Shown: positions 4,773 to 7,787 of the stretch, piece after piece
Position numbering within the stretch: position 1 is the stretch's first letter
Layout: each line of letters opens with the position of its first letter
NCBI GenBank assembly: GCA_964392615.1
Contig: CAYMRB010000463.1
Location: 1-7,787 of the forward strand
Source of the DNA: CAYMRB01 sp964392615
Lineage (GTDB): Bacteria > Planctomycetota > UBA8108
Reading direction: 5' to 3'
Length of the DNA: 7,787 bases
The notes under the pieces: generated by a model
The model's database searches: none
Told to the model about the DNA's origin: nothing
Seen by the model: only the letters and a program-made list of their open reading frames with translations
Translations under genes and position numbers: made by a program

Positions 4773-5531
4773 ATGCGAACGGACGGGAACCAACTGGACG
4801 CGATCCTCACGAGCTGGCGCTTCGACGAAGCGGACAACGTCCGCCGCGTACGCGTCGAGGACGATCGAGAGGTGATCCAGGTACGGCTCCCGCTCGGTAT
4901 CGAGCAGTACGAGATCCAGGGGCGCCCGGACGGTCACCGACCGTACGACAAGGAGTCCTGGTACCACGTCTACCAGGAGCTCGCAGAGCAGTCGCCGAGC
5001 GAGTTCTGCATGGACGACGAGCGCTTCGAGCGACTCAAGGACGAGTGCCTGCTCTACTACTATCGCTACCTGCTCTTCTTCCAGATGCAGGAGTACGAGT
5101 TCTGCGCTCGCGACACGCTGCGCAATCTGGAGGTGCTGGATTTCGTCGGCCAGCACTGCACGGAGGAACAGATCACGACCCTCGAGCAGTACCGTCCCTA
5201 CATGCTGCGCATGCACGTGATGGCGCGCGCGCTCGACCGCCTGCAGGACGGCGGCGGTGTGGGTGAGGCGCTCCAGCTGGTCGACAAGGGGCGACGCGCC
5301 ATCGAGAACCTCCCGGAGCTCGATGGCAGCCGGATCTTCACCGTCGAACGACGCAACTCGCTGCGCGTGCTGACGGATTTCCACCGCCAACTCAGCGATC
5401 TCGGCCCACTCTCCCCTCGCCAGCGACTCGAGCAGCAGCTGACGCAGGCGGTGGACGCCGAGGAGTACGAGGAGGCGGCGAAGCTGCGTGACCAGATCGC
5501 CAGCCTGCCCGAAGACGCCGAGGACTGCTAA
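4773..5531 (+). CDS. UvrB/UvrC-motif (UVR) protein of unknown function
   Basis: A 252-aa soluble protein. Residues about 217-247 (RLEQQLTQAVDAEEYEEAAK onward) match the UVR motif, a helical hairpin by which UvrB contacts UvrC and which also occurs in McsA and the middle region of ClpC-type proteins. The rest is not nuclease or helicase: it lacks GIY-YIG, Walker motifs and the zinc-binding CxxC motifs of McsA. The N-terminal part contains REVIQVRLPLGIEQYEIQG and RPYDKESW. The centre is an aromatic, helix-like stretch (CLLYYYRYLLFFQMQEYEFC). A protein-protein interaction role is inferred from the UVR motif; involvement in DNA repair is not shown. ATG 4773 was chosen as the first in-frame ATG next to the -10-like element. 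The gene is convergent with the HAD gene, with 9 bp between stop codons. Confidence 0.8.
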   Translation: MRTDGNQLDAILTSWRFDEADNVRRVRVEDDREVIQVRLPLGIEQYEIQGRPDGHRPYDKESWYHVYQELAEQSPSEFCMDDERFERLKDECLLYYYRYLLFFQMQEYEFCARDTLRNLEVLDFVGQHCTEEQITTLEQYRPYMLRMHVMARALDRLQDGGGVGEALQLVDKGRRAIENLPELDGSRIFTVERRNSLRVLTDFHRQLSDLGPLSPRQRLEQQLTQAVDAEEYEEAAKLRDQIASLPEDAEDC

Positions 5532-5540
5532 CGAGTCGCG

Positions 5541-6359
5541 CTACCGAGCGAGGACGAACCTCTCGACGGCCTCGGCGACGCCGGCCTCGTTGTTAGTGCG
5601 CTCCGTCACCACGTCCGCGATCGCCTTCGTGCCCGCCGTCGCGTTGGCTAGCGCGACTCCGGTGCCGCACGCGACGATCATGTCGATGTCGTTCTCGGCG
5701 TCGCCGATCGCGAGGATCTCCTCCAGCGTACAGCCGTAGTGGCGACCGAGCGCCTCGAGGCCGTGCGCCTTGTCGACGTCGACAGCGGTGATCTCGAGAT
5801 ACTCGCGCTCCGACTTCGTGAACGTCGCGCGTCCGGCGAATTCGACCGAGAACCGTTCCCGCAGCCGATCGCACTCGTCGGGCTCCGCCAACAGGATCAG
5901 CTTGGTCGGATCTCGACCGCGCATCGTGTCGAGATCGACGATGTTGTACTCTGCGCCGGTGCGCCGACTGTAGAGGTCGATGAATGGTCGACGGCGAGGC
6001 CCGTCCTCGGCGTAGAGCAAATCGTCGAGATAGAAGTTCAGCAGGATGCCGCTCTCCCGCGAGAAGTCGAGAAGGAGATCGGCGACGTCGGCCGGCAGAG
6101 GGGCATGGTGGATCGTCGGCCGGCCCTCGGCACGGCGTCCGACGACGTGGCCGCCGTTGTAGGCGACGAGCGCGCAATCGATACCGAGGCGTTCCGCGAT
6201 CGGCTCGATACGACAGATCATACGACCCGATGAAACGGCGACGCCGACGCCGCGCTCGACCGCCGCCTTCAGCGCCAGAATGTTCGCCGCCGGGATCTGC
6301 TTGTCGTCATCGAGAAGAGTGCCGTCGAGGTCGAGGGCGATCCACCGTACGTCGTTCAT
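5541..6359 (-). CDS. Cof-type HAD-superfamily phosphatase (HAD-IIB)
   Basis: This 272-aa protein has the usual length and all motifs of Cof-like HAD hydrolases, which remove phosphate from small metabolites such as sugar phosphates or nucleotides with Mg2+. Motif I is DLDGTLL, with nucleophile Asp10 and acid/base Asp12. Motif II is VSSGR (Ser44, where Thr is commoner). Motif III lysines are Lys153 (DPTKLILL) and Lys197 (DVDKAHGLEAL). Motif IV is IGDAENDIDM with Asp220 and Asp224. The stretch between about 85 and 190 is the C2-type cap that sets substrate choice. No signal peptide or membrane segment is seen, so it is cytoplasmic. ATG 6359 gives a full family N-terminus, with a modest AGGT 8-9 nt upstream. 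The gene is divergent from the tRNA-Val gene, whose promoter lies directly upstream on the other strand. The substrate cannot be predicted. Confidence 0.92.
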   Translation of the reverse strand: MNDVRWIALDLDGTLLDDDKQIPAANILALKAAVERGVGVAVSSGRMICRIEPIAERLGIDCALVAYNGGHVVGRRAEGRPTIHHAPLPADVADLLLDFSRESGILLNFYLDDLLYAEDGPRRRPFIDLYSRRTGAEYNIVDLDTMRGRDPTKLILLAEPDECDRLRERFSVEFAGRATFTKSEREYLEITAVDVDKAHGLEALGRHYGCTLEEILAIGDAENDIDMIVACGTGVALANATAGTKAIADVVTERTNNEAGVAEAVERFVLAR

Positions 6360-6363
6360 ATAC

Positions 6364-6392
6364 TTGACCTGGTCTGGGCTGACCCTTAGAGT
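6364..6392 (+). promoter_or_regulatory. Sigma70-like promoter of tRNA-Val
   Basis: TTGACC (6364-6369) and TAGAGT (6387-6392) are exactly 17 nt apart and match 5 and 4 of 6 consensus bases. Transcription would begin near 6399, giving an approximately 18-nt leader before the tRNA at 6417. The -35 element lies 5 bp from the divergent HAD start codon, within that gene's short leader. Confidence 0.7.
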
Positions 6393-6416
6393 ACGGCCAC
6401 ACCGTCGAACGACAGT

Positions 6417-6493
6417 GGGCGATTAGCTCAGCTGGTTAGAGCGCCATCCTCACACGGTGGAAGTCGCCAGTTCGAATCTGGCATCGCCCACCA
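6417..6493 (+). tRNA. tRNA-Val (anticodon CAC), CCA encoded
   Basis: The full cloverleaf can be drawn. The acceptor stem is GGGCGAT/ATCGCCC (6417-6423/6483-6489). The D stem is GCTC/GAGC with GG in the loop. The anticodon stem is CCATC/GGTGG (6444-6448/6456-6460), with loop CTCACAC and anticodon CAC at 6451-6453, which reads GUG valine codons. The T arm is GCCAG-TTCGAAT-CTGGC, the discriminator A is 6490 and CCA is 6491-6493. The integrase 117 nt downstream on the same strand suggests that the 3' part of this gene is, or was, an attachment site. Confidence 0.97.
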
Positions 6494-6610
6494 CCTTCAA
6501 ACTCTGCTGGACCTTAACTTTAGGTCACCCGCCGAAGGGGCGGCGCGGCAAGTCCGAAGTCCTCCGATCCGTATCGAGTGATACGGACCGGGAGAAAAAG
6601 GAGCCGCGCC
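6494..6610 (+). other. Junction region between tRNA-Val and integrase
   Basis: If an element is integrated here, its left end begins at or within the tRNA 3' end, and this segment belongs to the element. It contains small inverted repeats that could be arm-type sites or RNA hairpins: GACCT/AGGTC (6510-6514/6522-6526), CGCCG/CGGCG (6530-6534/6541-6545) and TCCGTATC/GATACGGA (6568-6575/6580-6587). It ends in a strong Shine-Dalgarno AAGGAG (6598-6603), 7 nt before the integrase ATG. There is no T-run terminator for the tRNA and no clear promoter. Confidence 0.5.
6568..6587. repeat. 8-bp inverted repeat before the integrase gene
   Basis: TCCGTATC (6568-6575) and GATACGGA (6580-6587) are perfect complements around the tetraloop GAGT. 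The repeat lies 10 nt before the integrase Shine-Dalgarno. It has no T-tract, so it is more likely an operator or a 5' UTR hairpin controlling integrase expression than a terminator. Confidence 0.6.
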
Positions 6611-7787
6611 ATGGCGAAGAAGAGCGGAAGCCCTCCCACCTACCGTCGGCAGAAGGTCAACAGCGGCATCGATCGCGCGTTCGTCGAGATCGACGGCCGG
6701 CGCCAGTACCTCGGGCGATATGATACCGACGAAAGCCGAGAACGATACCGCGAACTCGTCGCGCAGTGGGCGACCGGCGTCGACACCGCGCCCGTCGACG
6801 ACGGCTCGATCACGGTGGTCGAACTCGTCGCCCGCTACGTCGAGCACGCCGAGACGTACTACCGACGACCAGACGGGACACCGACGCGGACGGTCGACAA
6901 CGTCAAGCTCGCGCTGCGCCCCCTACGCGAACTCTTCGGACGGACGCCGGTTGCCGAGTTTGGTCCGGTAAAGCTGCGCGCTGTGCGTCAGCACATGATC
7001 ACCGCCGAGCTGAGCCGCAAGACGATCAACAACCGCATCGGCAAGATCAAGACGATGTTCCGCTGGGGCGTGGCCGAGGAGATCGTGCCGCCGGACGTCT
7101 ACGCGAAGCTCGCGGCGCTCGCGGGGCTGCGGCGCGGCCGCAGCGCGGCGAAGGAAGGCGAGCCGGTGCGGCCGGTGCCGCCGGAGCACGTCGAGGCGAT
7201 TCGGTCGTTCGTCACGGCGCCGGTCTGGGGGCTTGTCCAGCTGCAGCTCGCTACGGGAGCGAGGTCGGGCGAGCTGGTCATCATGCGGCGCGGTGACATC
7301 GACGACTCCGGGGACGTGTGGACCTACCCGCCGTCGTTTCACAAGACGGAGCACCACGGGCACGATCGGATGATTTTTATCGGCCCGCACGGGCAAGAAG
7401 TGCTGCGACCGTTCCTCGCGTCGAAGGGGCCGGCGGACTTCGTGTTCTCGCCGCGCGACGCAGTGGAGGAACGACGCCAGGCCCGCAGTGCGCGGCGCAA
7501 GACGCCTCTGTCGTGTGGCAACACGCCGGGATCGACTCGCAAGCGCAAGCCGAAGCGCAAGCCAAGAGAGGCGTACACACCGGGCACCTACGCGACGGCG
7601 ATCAAGCGGGGCTGCGAGAAGGCCGGTGTCCCCCACTGGCATCCGCACCGGTTGCGGCACTCTGCGGGGACGGTCATTCGGCGTGAGTTCGACGTCGAGA
7701 CGGCCAGGATCATCCTGGGGCATCGATCGTTGGCGATGACGGAGCTGTATGCCGAGGCTGCCGAGAAGCGGGCGATCGAGGCGATGC
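6611..7787 (+). CDS. Tyrosine recombinase/phage-type integrase (3' end outside window)
   Basis: This open frame of 392 codons runs off the right edge without a stop; at least the last few residues are missing. It is a site-specific recombinase of the lambda-integrase family. The N-terminal part (SGIDRAFVEIDG, YLGRYDT, about 17-40) precedes a helical core-binding region, about 65-165 (SRKTINNRIGKIKTMFRWGV). The catalytic residues are all visible: Arg218 (ATGARSGEL), Lys245 (HKTEHHGH), His346 and Arg349 (HRLR), His371 (LGHRS) and nucleophile Tyr380 (TELYAE). Between Lys245 and His346 is a basic insert (RKRKPKRKPREAY and flanks) that I associate with Planctomycetota integrases. ATG 6611 has a strong AAGGAG 7 nt upstream. 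Position and direction next to tRNA-Val indicate integration at that tRNA. With all six residues intact it is probably functional, and cargo should follow to the right. Confidence 0.95.
   Translation, partial: MAKKSGSPPTYRRQKVNSGIDRAFVEIDGRRQYLGRYDTDESRERYRELVAQWATGVDTAPVDDGSITVVELVARYVEHAETYYRRPDGTPTRTVDNVKLALRPLRELFGRTPVAEFGPVKLRAVRQHMITAELSRKTINNRIGKIKTMFRWGVAEEIVPPDVYAKLAALAGLRRGRSAAKEGEPVRPVPPEHVEAIRSFVTAPVWGLVQLQLATGARSGELVIMRRGDIDDSGDVWTYPPSFHKTEHHGHDRMIFIGPHGQEVLRPFLASKGPADFVFSPRDAVEERRQARSARRKTPLSCGNTPGSTRKRKPKRKPREAYTPGTYATAIKRGCEKAGVPHWHPHRLRHSAGTVIRREFDVETARIILGHRSLAMTELYAEAAEKRAIEAM

Noticed and set aside
3738..5390. 550-codon minus-strand ORF
   Set aside because: It runs across two well-supported genes (DUF218 and UVR-motif) and the gap between them, with no recognisable domain.
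1..6416. A second copy of the tRNA-Val 3' end as the other attachment site
   Set aside because: I saw no repeat of the T-arm/acceptor sequence elsewhere in the window. The partner site should lie to the right of it.

Overview
This is a high-GC, compact bacterial chromosome segment. The best lineage clue is the tyrosine recombinase at the right end. Its sequence style (SGIDRAFVEIDG near the N-terminus, HKTEHHGH, a basic Arg/Lys-rich insert, then HWHPHRLRH) is one I associate with integrases of Planctomycetota. The neighbouring genes fit that phylum: a HARE-HTH protein with a basic tail, a UVR-motif protein, a secreted His/Cys-rich protein and a DUF1326 protein. Planctomycetota is therefore an inference of moderate confidence, made from memory of these families and not from a search.

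Left part (1-1189). A minus-strand gene (404-850) encodes a small basic DNA-binding protein: N-terminal helix, AT-hook-like linker, HARE-HTH winged helix and a histone-H1-like Lys/Arg/Ala tail. Its transcript appears to end about 315 nt downstream at a clear intrinsic terminator (56-89). The stretch between holds several strong inverted repeats, two of them interleaved like a pseudoknot, with no convincing gene. This is either a structured 3' UTR or an RNA.

Middle part (1190-6359). Six genes alternate in convergent and divergent pairs. They are a sugar-phosphate isomerase/epimerase (+), a secreted DUF1326 protein (-), a secreted His/Cys-rich protein with an 18-bp tandem repeat (+), a membrane protein with a DUF218/YdcF domain (-), a UVR-motif protein (+) and a Cof-type HAD phosphatase (-). 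Two convergent pairs are separated by only 3 and 9 bp. No operon is visible, and nothing suggests that the six act in one pathway. Two of them (starts 2752 and 4773) have a -10-like hexamer exactly 6 nt before ATG and no normally spaced Shine-Dalgarno, which suggests leaderless mRNAs.

Right part (6360-7787). A tRNA-Val(CAC) gene with its own sigma70-like promoter and encoded CCA is followed 117 nt later by a tyrosine recombinase on the same strand, which is open at the window end. This is the classic left boundary of an element integrated at a tRNA gene. Any cargo lies beyond the right edge. No complete new multi-gene system is visible in the window. The best leads are the structured region at 90-400, the H1-like HARE-HTH protein, the His/Cys-rich repeat protein and the tRNA-anchored element boundary.
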